64,000 bases of DNA from CBDFMR01 sp965249765 (GTDB lineage Bacteria; Bacteroidota; Bacteroidia; Chitinophagales; Saprospiraceae). The notes under the pieces were generated by a model, which saw nothing but the letters and a program-made list of their open reading frames with translations, was not told the DNA's origin and made no database searches. Location: positions 1,612,001 through 1,676,000 of the forward strand of contig CBDFMR010000005.1 of assembly GCA_965249765.1 (NCBI GenBank). Direction: 5' to 3'. The translations under genes and the position numbers were made by a program. Positions 37,262 through 46,160 of the stretch are shown here, one piece after another. Each line of letters begins with the position of its first letter. The first letter of the stretch is position 1.

Positions 37262-38494
37262 GTGTTGAAAAACAGAACGTTACGTAATATTATATGCAGA
37301 AGTCTGCTAGATGAAGGCAAGATTTATCTTGATGGGATCGGGACAATATTGGCAAAGCACTTACCTGCTGTACAAGATAAAAGACAAGGGACGATCAGTC
37401 CTCCTAAGGTAGACTTATCTTTCACAAAAAGGGCCTATGTCAAAAGCAGCCTGAGAGGTAAGGTCAATGCTATAAAAGGAAGGAAACCTATTAAGTCTCT
37501 TGATACATTCTTGAAATCTATCGCTAGTGGAATAGAAAAGAAGGGCTCTTATCACCTTCAGGGCATTGGAACTTTACAGAAAAGAGGAAAGCGAGTAGTG
37601 CTCATTGAAGATGACAATGTGCTTGTCAATGAATATTTTGGATTACCTACAGTGAAGGTAAAATCTATCCCACAATCAAAAAAAGCGAAGAAAGCAGCTA
37701 TTGAGAAGATCCTAAAAGAAAAAGCAACAATAGTTATAAAGAAGCCACAGGCTCCGACAAAATTAACTCCTAAGCCTAAGGTAGTATCGCCTGTTATTAA
37801 AATTGAAGAGAAGAAGGAAAAAGTAGTCCTTCCTCAGAAACCACCGGAGGTTAAAAAAATAGAAAGTACTAAGATTACTCCTGTTGAGACTACAACATTG
37901 AGCACGGTTACGACGAGCGTTTCTTCTGTCGAGACCTTGAAAGAAAGTAGCTCTCCGGCTACAGATACTCCCATTTACAATTATGATGATGACCGCAGTG
38001 GCTTTTCTGACTGCCTCTTACCATTGCTGGTAGGGTTGGTTTTCTTGGCGGCAGTTATTTTCGGAATATGGACCTGCAATAATAATCAATCCACTGGCCC
38101 AGATGACCCTCTTGTCGTTCACGAAGATGATCCAGCGTCGGTAGAAGAGCCTTTTTTGGAAGAGTCGGAAAAAGGAAAAATTGATGATGTTTTCGATGAA
38201 GATGATCAAGTCGTCACCTTTTTTGATTCTGAGAGCAAGGAGTATTTCAGGCAGGATCAATGTACCATCGTATTGGGTACATTTAGGAGGCATAAGAATG
38301 CTCTCAGAATGATGGATTCGGTGACTCAAAAAGGATATGATCTCTACTCGGAGGTTATAGATGGTGGATTGACCAGAGTAGGATTTTCATTCGACTGTTA
38401 TAATGAAGATCTCCCTTCCTATATTCAAGGTATTCGGTCGACGATCGAAGCTAAAGCCTGGTATTTAAGTCCTGAAATCACCATAGACTACTAG
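37262..38494 (+). CDS. HU-CCDC81 and SPOR domain-containing protein
   Basis: A Bacteroidota envelope protein that likely binds peptidoglycan at the septum. Two HU-like (CCDC81) units lie at the N-terminus, with LLDEGKIYLDGIGTILAKH and its second copy SGIEKKGSYHLQGIGTLQKRG. A basic, Pro/Lys-rich linker (about 140-245), one membrane segment near 250-275 and an acidic linker follow. The C-terminal SPOR domain starts at CTIVLGTFRRHKNALRMM. The frame is open from a TTG at 37214, but GTG 37262 (or TTG 37265) fits the HU domain and the promoter-like box, so I chose it. Neither start is ATG. Confidence 0.85.
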   Translation: MLKNRTLRNIICRSLLDEGKIYLDGIGTILAKHLPAVQDKRQGTISPPKVDLSFTKRAYVKSSLRGKVNAIKGRKPIKSLDTFLKSIASGIEKKGSYHLQGIGTLQKRGKRVVLIEDDNVLVNEYFGLPTVKVKSIPQSKKAKKAAIEKILKEKATIVIKKPQAPTKLTPKPKVVSPVIKIEEKKEKVVLPQKPPEVKKIESTKITPVETTTLSTVTTSVSSVETLKESSSPATDTPIYNYDDDRSGFSDCLLPLLVGLVFLAAVIFGIWTCNNNQSTGPDDPLVVHEDDPASVEEPFLEESEKGKIDDVFDEDDQVVTFFDSESKEYFRQDQCTIVLGTFRRHKNALRMMDSVTQKGYDLYSEVIDGGLTRVGFSFDCYNEDLPSYIQGIRSTIEAKAWYLSPEITIDY

Positions 38495-38735
38495 ATATCC
38501 TATCCGTCCGAGGTTTCAAGCAGATGATCGATTCTACAAAATTGCTGTGGTAATGCTGACCGCAAAATCAAGTAGAGAAAATCAAAATAGAGGCCTTAAA
38601 AGTAGGAAGCTTATGAGGTTGGATTCCATAGTGCGACATCATTTACAAGGAGATTTAAGCATAGATTTGGGAAAAGTCCATCAGAGTTTAAAGAAAGCAC
38701 TGATCTTTAGACATTATATACTGATTTTTCAAGAC

Positions 38736-38806
38736 TTGACTGATAAAATCACGTTTTGACGGATTTTGCACCGCTATTGACGGATTTCGTATAAACATTG
38801 ACGGAT
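38736..38806. repeat. Array of TTGACGGAT direct repeats with about 21-bp period
   Basis: TTGACGGAT occurs exactly at 38756-38764, 38777-38785 and 38798-38806, spaced 21 bp each. A one-mismatch copy, TTGACTGAT, is at 38736-38744, 20 bp earlier. The spacers are not conserved. Nine-base direct repeats on one face of the helix, just upstream of a -7 box, look like a regulator array. Inverted, TCCGTCAA(T/A) matches most of the LytTR-domain consensus, whose sites also repeat every 21-22 bp. Confidence 0.7.
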
Positions 38807-38828
38807 ACACCCGTTGGACTGAATGACC

Positions 38829-38836
38829 TATCTTTG
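38829..38836 (+). promoter_or_regulatory. -7 box (TATCTTTG) downstream of the repeat array
   Basis: TATCTTTG is a full match to TAnnTTTG and starts 22 bp after the last TTGACGGAT copy. No protein gene follows on the plus strand; a hairpin with a T tract ends about 90 bp downstream. The last repeat's TTG (38798-38800) would be the -33 element if a 28-bp spacing were tolerated, otherwise an activator at the array may replace it. Confidence 0.55.
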
Positions 38837-38841
38837 TATCG

Positions 38842-38926
38842 GAAGGTATAAACAAGAAATTAAGATTAATAGTGGTTGATTAGAGCATAAGCTCAAGAAG
38901 GTTCCTCGATGGAGGAGCTTTTTTTT
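38842..38926 (+). ncRNA. Putative small RNA between a promoter and a terminator
   Basis: A transcript of about 85 nt is predicted from the TATCTTTG box to the T tract at 38919-38926. Its 3' end folds as a hairpin, with CCTC and GAGG paired around GAT-type loop bases and AAGCTC/GAGCTT as an outer stem. No known RNA family was recognised and there is no reading frame of note. It may instead be a leader of a lost gene. Confidence 0.4.
38889..38926 (+). terminator. Hairpin with eight T
   Basis: AAGCTC (38889-38894) can pair with GAGCTT (38915-38920), and CCTC (38904-38907) with GAGG (38912-38915), an imperfect stem followed by eight T. It ends plus-strand transcription before the oppositely oriented arsM stop at 38951. 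Confidence 0.5.
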
Positions 38927-38950
38927 CTTACCGATATCCTCAGTTATCTA

Positions 38951-39919
38951 TTAGCAGCAACCACCTCCATCATAAAAGTTAGTAGACTCTGAAATATAAA
39001 TATCAGGTCGATTCATACTTGCCAGATCAGAAGCTGTCTTATCACAGACGGACAGTGGTTGGTTTTGAAGCAATATGTGACCTTTGTCATCGTCATATGA
39101 GGCTTCTGTGCCATAATAAATGGCCGACTTACCAGTGAAAACACATGGTCCATCAACAGGCGTTGGGTCTTTAATTGCTGCGACCTCCACGCTCTCTATA
39201 TGGATTATTTCGTTTACATCGTAGTGTTCAGGACTCAATAGCCTGTATGGTCGCTTGGCTCGTACCTCCACAGTTCCAAAGCCTATGGAGGTTAACATAT
39301 TTATATATTCTTTGAGTGGAAGTGAACCACTTATACAAAGGGCTCGAAGTTTTTCATCATTTCTTAGTGAGTCAGGCATATTTTGCTCACATACTGGATC
39401 AGAAAGGACTAGCCTACCATGCGGCTTTAGCACCCGATATATTTCTTTTAAGGCAACGAGTAGGTCGTCTTTCTCAAAGATATTGAAAAGACAGTTTTGA
39501 GCAGCCACATCTATAGACTCGCTTTCTATTGGAAGATCAAGAGCTGTGCCTTTCCTTAAGTCAACATAGTCTCTGGAAAACCATTCGTTGGTCTCAGCGG
39601 CAAGTTGTAAATTCTTGTCACAAGCGGTAAGCATCTCGTCGACAATGTCCACACCGATGACGCCATGTTTTTTACGACTGAAATAACTAAACTGAAGTAC
39701 TTCCATACCACCGCCAACACCTACGTAGAGTATATTGGGGTCATTTACAAGATCTCTGGGATGGATAGTTGTACCACAACCATAGTTCATCGAGAGCATG
39801 AGCTGGGGAATGTCAAGACCTGGCAATTGCCAGATAGGACTTGTCGTACAACAAAGACCTACATCAGGGGATTCAGCAGCTTTTTTATAGACATCATGGG
39901 CCGTATCTAGGTAACTCAT
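38951..39919 (-). CDS. arsM: Arsenite methyltransferase of the arsenosugar-biosynthesis type
   Basis: Methylates arsenite with S-adenosylmethionine; in this subgroup the dimethylated product feeds arsenosugar synthesis. The 322-residue protein shows the subgroup start (a VGLCCTTSPIWQLPGL segment near residue 20), NYGCGTTIHP and the SAM motif LYVGVGGGMEVLQF near 67. QNCLFNIFEKDDL lies near 142, then CVFTGKSAIYYGTE, CDKTASDLA and the terminal GGGCC. Conserved Cys for As(III) are present. A -7-like TATATTCG lies 24 bp upstream. The usual partner arsS is not in the window, and a decayed IS sits directly upstream. Confidence 0.92.
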   Translation of the reverse strand: MSYLDTAHDVYKKAAESPDVGLCCTTSPIWQLPGLDIPQLMLSMNYGCGTTIHPRDLVNDPNILYVGVGGGMEVLQFSYFSRKKHGVIGVDIVDEMLTACDKNLQLAAETNEWFSRDYVDLRKGTALDLPIESESIDVAAQNCLFNIFEKDDLLVALKEIYRVLKPHGRLVLSDPVCEQNMPDSLRNDEKLRALCISGSLPLKEYINMLTSIGFGTVEVRAKRPYRLLSPEHYDVNEIIHIESVEVAAIKDPTPVDGPCVFTGKSAIYYGTEASYDDDKGHILLQNQPLSVCDKTASDLASMNRPDIYISESTNFYDGGGCC

Positions 39920-40022
39920 ATTTGCATTTGATTTTTACGTGTACGAATATACACTTCATTGACGCAAAATCGTTTTGATAATAGTCGTCTAAATGATACA
40001 TATGTCAGTATTTATAATGACA

Positions 40023-41292
40023 GGGTGTATGACAAAATGCAGGATTAAGCTGAAGGTTTGATCAAATCATCGATGATATTCCAAGCACAGCTCTTTTGAT
40101 AGCATCTCAAATTGGCAATTGCCTGAGCTCCTTTTATTGACCATTTCTGACCTGAGAGTTTCAGTCTTTGTTGTATCACATTTCGATGGGCGGCCTCTAT
40201 AGGTCCTGAACCTATCAATAAACCTTTGTCTTTGTATGTTTTGTAAAGCATCCGATCTTCATGTTGTTCTTAGTAATTGATGGCTATTTGTTTAGCCTTT
40301 CTTGCTTGCTGACTCTTGGATCTTATATTTTTGATATTGGACGATCTCTTTCAAGATTTCATCATCAAGCAGCAAGTCCTTTTGCTGGTCAAGCCATAGT
40401 TTTCTTTTTTGTTCATCACCATATTGGTGTTTGGCTAAGTCTTCTATTTTCTCTACAGCATGGTAATAATCAAGAATATGGATGGCTCCTGGGTAGGTGT
40501 CTTCCACCCACCGCCATATCCATTTGGCACCATCTGCTACAAATATCTTTGGGTTAGTTATCATTGATAAATGCCTTTCCACCTTGGGTAAAAAATCGTC
40601 AACACTCCCTAAGTGACTGACGTATACTGTATCGACTGTCTCTTTTCTATTGACCTGAATATCAATGTTTTGACTCTCGTGAAATACACGTGCCAGCTTA
40701 TTCTCCTTCCACTTTTCTTCTCTAGTGAAAAGCATGCAAGCATCGACCATCACATAGGTGTGTTCATCCTTGTCTTTGGATGGTACAAGCATATACTCCG
40801 TATGGTTTGCTTGTACTATAGGGTCTATCTGTGCTCTATATCACTCGCTTACTCTCTGAAATTGTTTGGCACTCAAGTCAATGCCCAATAGTCTCTCTAG
40901 TATTTGAGAAGCATCCTCAAATACCGACCCCTGTGATAATAAGCATATCAAAGACTGCATATACATGCTCATCTTAAATGCCTGATGTTGTAACAAATGA
41001 TCCTTCTTTAGATCAATGCGCCCAAATATGGTCAATACTTTTTTTTTGCATTACGATCCTTGGGCAACTTGCCGCGGCTATTGGTTAACATACTTCGCCC
41101 TATTCGCAAGGTTCGCTCAAATAAATCCTTCTCATACTCATAGGCATCCGTGATCTTAGGTTCTATCTACAGCCATGCATCTACTTCTGCTTCTACTGTT
41201 CTCAGGATGGACTGCTTTATTTGTTCTTTGTCCATGTCCTGTTAGGTTTAGGTTTTATCTATAACGTTGTATCTGCATTTTGTCATTCACCC
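40023..41292 (-). mobile_element. ISKra4-like insertion sequence, degraded
   Basis: Inverted ends of 20 bp match at 19 positions: GGGTGTATGACAAAATGCAG at 40023-40042 and the complement of 41273-41292. They frame 1270 bp containing the remains of one transposase. The flanks TATAATGA and TAATATGA are similar but not identical, so a target duplication is possible but decayed. It separates arsM from the methyltransferase-tyrS genes. Confidence 0.8.
40045..41235 (-). pseudogene. ISKra4-family transposase, multiply broken
   Basis: Reading leftward from ATG 41235, the protein starts MDKEQIKQSILRTVEAEVDAWL and hits an in-frame TAG. It continues as EPKITDAYEYEKDLFERTL, shifts at an A9 run near 41040, then gives RIDLKKDHLLQHQAF. 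A large middle block (40792-40292) holds VMVDACMLF and FVADGAKWIWRWVEDTYPGAIHILDYYH. The end block is LLIGSGPIEAAHRNVIQQRLKLSGQKWS with GAQAIANLRC. These are the catalytic-core signatures of the ISKra4 group. At least one stop and three shifts make it inactive. Confidence 0.9.
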
Positions 41293-41448
41293 CTTAATAT
41301 GAGCCAGCGTATATCCCCCATTTGACCGTATTCTAAATAGTATTCTTCAATAGAGTATACATTGTTTTTGAGTCCATTATAAGTTTGCACATGACTATGT
41401 ATTGAATCGCAAACATGTATAATGTTTCACATTGTAGCGAAACCTTGC

Positions 41449-42258
41449 CTATCTAAGGTGCGTCAGAACAACGATGTCCTGGAAGTCGAGACAATCCCCA
41501 GGTTCAGTTCCAGACCAATGTCCTGGGAAGAATCGATCAATTTTTAGACCCGACCTCTCTATCTCCCTTTCAAGAAATTCTCGTCGGTATGCTACATTAG
41601 CACTCTTAACCTTCTTGTCCATCAAGTAGAAGTCTCCGAGATCATAGGTAAAATTAAATTTCTCTGTACCAGTTCCACCGTCCTCATCTATAACGAAGAG
41701 TGTAGCAAGGACCTTTCCCTCAGTTCCCAGAACTTTCTTGCATTGGAGTAGATAATTAATGACCTCATCTGGCTGGAAATGTGTGAATATGGAGATGGCT
41801 ATGATTAGATCAAAACTATGTATGTCATATGGAAAATTAAATGTAGCAGCATCCAGTCCACTGGAATTGTACAGATCATTTTTTAAGCCTATCCATTCAA
41901 AGGAAAAATGAGGATGCTGGGTACTAATATTTTTTTGACACCAGTCCACGCCGGTCTTTACCGCATCAAAACCCACATACATTCCCTCTGTCAGCAGGTC
42001 TGTCATGGGCAGCGCCATCCTTCCTATTCCACATCCTATGTCCAAGACCCTTGATTTATGTGTCAGGCCTCCATGTTCCTTAAATATATCTAGAAAACGA
42101 TCTCCAGCTTCCTTAAAATCTCCTCCTCCTGTGTAGATAAGGCCTTTAGGAGGCTGTTTTTGAGCATCAGATACGGTATCCGTGGGTAGGTGATAAAGCC
42201 TGCGGGCAAGAAACCTCATTCCGGGCGGCAGTGAATAAAAGATCTTTCTTAGACTCAT
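41449..42258 (-). CDS. Class I SAM-dependent methyltransferase
   Basis: A 269-residue methyltransferase with motif I VLDIGCGIGRMALPM near 74 and an acidic residue VGFDAVKTGVDWC one strand later. DLIIAISIFTHFQPDEV serves as motif IV near 155. The rest follows the usual Rossmann order. The substrate is unknown; relatives near cell-surface genes often act on glycans or lipids. Its start overlaps the tyrS stop by 4 bp, so it is co-translated with tyrS. Confidence 0.88.
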   Translation of the reverse strand: MSLRKIFYSLPPGMRFLARRLYHLPTDTVSDAQKQPPKGLIYTGGGDFKEAGDRFLDIFKEHGGLTHKSRVLDIGCGIGRMALPMTDLLTEGMYVGFDAVKTGVDWCQKNISTQHPHFSFEWIGLKNDLYNSSGLDAATFNFPYDIHSFDLIIAISIFTHFQPDEVINYLLQCKKVLGTEGKVLATLFVIDEDGGTGTEKFNFTYDLGDFYLMDKKVKSANVAYRREFLEREIERSGLKIDRFFPGHWSGTEPGDCLDFQDIVVLTHLR

Positions 42259-43529
42259 TCCATTGCCTTGATAAGATACTTGTGCTTTTTACCATTCTCG
42301 ACCAATAAATATTTTCCATGAACAAGTTGTTCGTTTCCTATGATATGGTCAAGAGAGGTAACTTTTATTTTATTGACTGATACAGCATTATTTTGTATGG
42401 ATCTCCTTGCTTCCCCCTTTGAGTTGACTATTCTTGTGTGATCGGCTATAAGGTCTATGATCGATGTACCGCTAGAAAACAATCCTGCATCTATCTCAAA
42501 TGCTGGAATGGCCTCTGCTACCGTTTCAAGAGCATCTGCTGACATTGAATGGACGAAATCAGAATTAGCTCTTTTGTTAAATAATAGCTCTGAAACACTC
42601 TGGGCATTTTTCAAATCTCTTATAGAATGAACTCTTTCTGTTAATTCTTCTGCCAATAATTTCTTAATGGGACGACTGTCCTCCGGATGTTCTTTTTCCA
42701 GCGCTTCAACTTCTTCTTGTGATCTGTAGCTAAAGTACCTAAGAAATTTCCCTGTATCAGCATCATCACCATCGATCCAGAACTGGTAAAACTTATATGG
42801 TGAGGTCAGGTGAGGGTCGAGCCATATGTTTCCTTCCTCTGATTTACCAAACTTCTTGCCATCTGACTTGGTTAGGAGGGGAGTGGTGATAGCATAGGCT
42901 TTGCCATCAACGTTTCTTCTGATAAACTCAGTGCCTGAGGTGATGTTTCCCCACTGATCACTTCCACCCATCTGAAATCGACAATCCAGGTCGCTGTACA
43001 ATCTCTGAAAATCATATGCCTGTAACAACTGATAACTAAACTCGGTAAAAGATAATCCGGTTTCTAGTCGGTTTTTGACAGAATCTTTTGACATCATGTA
43101 ATTTACCGTGAGCGTCTTACCAACATTCCGCAAAAAAGACAGCACGTCCATGTCCTTATAAAAATCAAGATTATTTACAAGGATGGCCTTATTGGGTCCA
43201 TCGAAATCGAGAAATTTTCTAGCCTGCTCCACTTGAAATTGAAGATTGATGTCTAACTCATCATAAGATTTCAGTTGTCTCTCAGAATCTTTTCCTGACG
43301 GATCACCTACGCGTCCCGTCGCTCCACCCATGAGGATAATGGGCTGATGACCTGACTTTTGCCAAAAACTGAGCAACATGATTTGGACGTAGTTGCCGAT
43401 GGTCATAGAAGGTGCCGTAGGATCAAAGCCTATGTAGCCTTTCTGTGGCCCCTCAAGTAGCTTTTCTTCAGCTCCTAGTGTCATCGTATGCATCATGCTA
43501 CGCCAGGTCAACTCTTCTACAAAATTCAT
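42255..43529 (-). CDS. tyrS: Tyrosyl-tRNA synthetase
   Basis: Charges tRNA-Tyr. The 424-residue class I enzyme has the HIGH-type motif PTAPSMTIGNY near 38, the tyrosine pocket QLLQAYDFQRLYSDLDCRFQMGGSDQWGN, the KMSKS-type loop LLTKSDGKKFGKSE near 225 and a C-terminal S4-like domain. Length is normal. The promoter-like TAATTTTG lies 17 bp before the ATG. The methyltransferase gene follows in overlap. Confidence 0.96.
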   Translation of the reverse strand: MNFVEELTWRSMMHTMTLGAEEKLLEGPQKGYIGFDPTAPSMTIGNYVQIMLLSFWQKSGHQPIILMGGATGRVGDPSGKDSERQLKSYDELDINLQFQVEQARKFLDFDGPNKAILVNNLDFYKDMDVLSFLRNVGKTLTVNYMMSKDSVKNRLETGLSFTEFSYQLLQAYDFQRLYSDLDCRFQMGGSDQWGNITSGTEFIRRNVDGKAYAITTPLLTKSDGKKFGKSEEGNIWLDPHLTSPYKFYQFWIDGDDADTGKFLRYFSYRSQEEVEALEKEHPEDSRPIKKLLAEELTERVHSIRDLKNAQSVSELLFNKRANSDFVHSMSADALETVAEAIPAFEIDAGLFSSGTSIIDLIADHTRIVNSKGEARRSIQNNAVSVNKIKVTSLDHIIGNEQLVHGKYLLVENGKKHKYLIKAME

Positions 43530-43545
43530 TTTGTCGATTTTAATG

Positions 43546-43579
43546 CAAAATTAGTGTTTTACGTATTCTTTTGAGCAAA
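43546..43579 (-). promoter_or_regulatory. tyrS promoter (TTTG ... TAATTTTG)
   Basis: On the minus strand, TTTG (43579-43576) and TAATTTTG (43553-43546) are separated by 22 bp, near the Bacteroidota -33/-7 arrangement. The leader to the ATG at 43529 would be about 10 nt. Confidence 0.55.
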
Positions 43580-43598
43580 GGTCATCACGAGTGCATAT

Positions 43599-43629
43599 AA
43601 AAAGCCCCACTTGCAAGCAAATGGGGCTT
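43599..43629 (-). terminator. Rho-independent terminator of the PA-domain T9SS gene
   Basis: AAGCCCCA and TGGGGCTT form a perfect 8-bp stem with a 12-nt loop. In minus orientation a run of five T follows directly. It lies 23 bp after the stop of the 43652-46039 gene and upstream of tyrS, insulating the two. Confidence 0.85.
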
Positions 43630-43651
43630 CAATATTTTGATAGTCAGAAGA

Positions 43652-46039
43652 TTACTTCTGAACTACAATTCTCTTAGTTGTAAATCCTTCTTCTGTGATC
43701 ACTTTAGCCATGTAAGCACCTGAAGCTACATCTGTCATATCAACAGAAACAGCATTGGCACTGAAACTAGCGTAGTCATGAGCTTTTATTAGACGACCAT
43801 CAAGACTATATATTTCTAGTCTTACGTCTGATGGATTGTCCAGTGATACATTCATAATTGTGTAGTCTGTAATTGGATTAGGGAAGAAAGAAACGTCAAG
43901 ATCATTGTTTAGATCTTCTGTTCCTGATGGTATTATAGCAATACCCATTTCCACGTACAATACCTTGCCAGTAAGTTGGTTCAGTGATCTGGTACCAATA
44001 TCAGCAGGGTCAGGTGATGATCCTATACCTCCGTAAGTAGTTGAATGTCTATCAGTATCTAGAAATCCCAGAGCAAAATCTGTAGCAAACTGATCAAACT
44101 GATGTAGTATTGGATCCAGATTGTCGGTATCAATACCGAGGAAATCCAGTTGGTCACCGCCCGGATTACCAGGACTTGTGGAAAGAACAATCAGATAATT
44201 GGTATCATCGGCTAATTGTATATCATCAGAAAATGACCCCTCGAGTTCCGTAACTTCGACAAACCTAGCTGGTCCACCCAAGAAATCCACTGTTCCGAAA
44301 CCAACAAGTTCTCTCTCATCACCATCGATAGATCCACCTTCGTCAAGGAAAGCATATAATTCTACTCTTACGGTACCTTGAACATCTGCATTATTTAGCC
44401 CAAATCTAATAGCACTAACTTTGAAGCCTTCTCCATTAGGAACATAAAAAGCGTGTGCAGCGCTATAGTAAGGAATCTCTCCTGGGCCTCCATCAAGAGG
44501 ATTGTTTAGCCAAAAGACATTACCAAGGATATTGCCGAATTCACTGTCACCTGGCAATGAAGCAAAGTAATCTTCCGTAATTTCAAAGTTAAAAACCTTG
44601 GTATCGTTATCATTGCTAAACTCTTTATCTGACGAAGCACTATAAACACCTCTATACAGACCAACTGTAGCAGGAGGAGTGTACATGTCATCAAATACAT
44701 TGTCAAATACAGTCTCGTAGCATCCTATATCTGCATAAGATCTGGACGCACTGTATAGTTCGTTTCCAGCTCCATCGAGAATCGCGATATTCAATTCAGC
44801 ATTTGTAGCCGTACCGGTACCGACATTGGTTATGTCTGCGACGAATGGCATTCCCGACACCTGAGTAACAGGAGTTCTGTATGATGGTGCAGTTGCAAAG
44901 AATGGCTCATGAATTTGGATATCACTTGCATCATTCAGGTATAACCTGAAATCATCGACCATCCAATAGTACTGGTCCGCAGTGTGTTGAATTTTAAATC
45001 TAAGAGATTGCGTACCTGCACCATAAGTACAAAGAGGAACTCTTACAGTGTTGCCCCATCCACCTAATGAATTTACTACACTATTGTTACTAGGTATTGG
45101 GAAGTTATTTCCCCAGGTGTCTTGTCCACTTCTGTTTATCATTATCGTGTCAGGCCAGGATACTCCACCATTTTTACTTAACAGAATTGGAATTTCTGCT
45201 GTCCTCCAGTTTAAATAGAATTGATCAAACTCAAGGACAAGGCCGTTTGAAGAAAGATCTTGACCACTTAGATCAATAACCGGTGAAATTAGCTCACTCA
45301 CTTCTCCTCCAGCACAGTTGCCGAAAACGAATTCTACTACACCATTGCAGTCTGTATTTGTGTCAGCAGTTAGACCATTCCATCCTGTCATCACTGGAGC
45401 AGCTCTCCATGCACAAGCAACTGCAGGCTCTACTGTCCAGTCATGCATGCCTCCATCGAAGTCACCTTCACCGGGGTTTTGACCCCAGATTACATCAGGG
45501 CCATATGCTGGTGAATTACACTCTACCTTGAATGCTATATTTACTTCTCCATTCGCAAGGTCCATTTTTATAGTGGCACAGTCTTCCATACTCATGGAGA
45601 AAGCAGCTATCGTAGGATCATCAACCATATCGTCACCTCCCATGTTTACAAGTCCTGTATCTTCATCATTACAGATGATAACAGCAAGTGCTCCCGCTGC
45701 TTCAGCATTATGAGTTTTAAATTCAAACCCACAGTCACCTCGATCTATCATAGCAAACTTTCCAGATACATTGCTAAGTGATGGCTGACAAGCGTCTGTT
45801 GTCGTACCAGGATCAGGATTCATAGGATCAAAGTCAGTAGTATCACCATCATCTCCAAGTACCAGAGCACCGCCAGTCATGCTCGTCGGTTGAGGTCCAA
45901 AGACCCCTATGAGAATAGTATAATCAGTCGATGAACCAGTTACAGTGAGTGTATTTACAACTTGCGCATTTGCAAATGCAAATAGTCCACACACCATCAC
46001 TAAAGTAAAAACACTCTTAAGCGTAAAATTTTGTTTCAT
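43652..46039 (-). CDS. Secreted PA-domain protein with T9SS type A sorting domain
   Basis: A 795-residue exported protein, with a signal peptide at about 1-25. A protease-associated (PA) domain (about 45-175) has CQPSLSNVSGKFAMIDRGDCGFEFKTHNAEAAGA. A lectin/MAM-like beta domain (about 185-370) has ISPVIDLSGQ and YYWMVDDFRLY. An Ig-like spacer is followed by a type A sorting domain (last 75 residues: FFPNPITDYTIMN, LDGRLIKAHDY, GAYMAKVITEEGFTTKRIVVQK). No protease catalytic domain is present, so it is probably a binding or structural protein. Single-gene unit with its own terminator. Confidence 0.88.
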   Translation of the reverse strand: MKQNFTLKSVFTLVMVCGLFAFANAQVVNTLTVTGSSTDYTILIGVFGPQPTSMTGGALVLGDDGDTTDFDPMNPDPGTTTDACQPSLSNVSGKFAMIDRGDCGFEFKTHNAEAAGALAVIICNDEDTGLVNMGGDDMVDDPTIAAFSMSMEDCATIKMDLANGEVNIAFKVECNSPAYGPDVIWGQNPGEGDFDGGMHDWTVEPAVACAWRAAPVMTGWNGLTADTNTDCNGVVEFVFGNCAGGEVSELISPVIDLSGQDLSSNGLVLEFDQFYLNWRTAEIPILLSKNGGVSWPDTIMINRSGQDTWGNNFPIPSNNSVVNSLGGWGNTVRVPLCTYGAGTQSLRFKIQHTADQYYWMVDDFRLYLNDASDIQIHEPFFATAPSYRTPVTQVSGMPFVADITNVGTGTATNAELNIAILDGAGNELYSASRSYADIGCYETVFDNVFDDMYTPPATVGLYRGVYSASSDKEFSNDNDTKVFNFEITEDYFASLPGDSEFGNILGNVFWLNNPLDGGPGEIPYYSAAHAFYVPNGEGFKVSAIRFGLNNADVQGTVRVELYAFLDEGGSIDGDERELVGFGTVDFLGGPARFVEVTELEGSFSDDIQLADDTNYLIVLSTSPGNPGGDQLDFLGIDTDNLDPILHQFDQFATDFALGFLDTDRHSTTYGGIGSSPDPADIGTRSLNQLTGKVLYVEMGIAIIPSGTEDLNNDLDVSFFPNPITDYTIMNVSLDNPSDVRLEIYSLDGRLIKAHDYASFSANAVSVDMTDVASGAYMAKVITEEGFTTKRIVVQK

Positions 46040-46160
46040 AATCTTTCTATTAATGAGTTTTAATATTAAATATTTCGTTTTATGAAAAGTAGAGTTAAAA
46101 ATAGCATTTTCTCCAAAACAATAACGTTTTAGAACAAAGAGTCATGAATAATATTATGCA

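Larger units (their letters stand above)
38495..38950. other. Intergenic region with operator-like array, promoter and terminator
   Basis: No convincing gene. A 70-codon frame (GTG 38547 to 38759) has no recognisable features and ends inside the repeat array, so I leave it out. The notable content is the 21-bp-spaced TTGACGGAT array, the TATCTTTG box and the hairpin with T tract, listed separately. Confidence 0.6.

Noticed and set aside
38547..38759. 70-residue frame after the SPOR gene
   Set aside because: No recognisable features and its end coincides with the repeat array; better explained as intergenic DNA.
40261..40891. Plus-strand frames over the ISKra4-like element
   Set aside because: Antisense of the degraded transposase, which has clear catalytic motifs on the minus strand.
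45097..45713. Three plus-strand frames over the PA-domain gene
   Set aside because: Shadows of a long, well-supported minus-strand gene with its own terminator.
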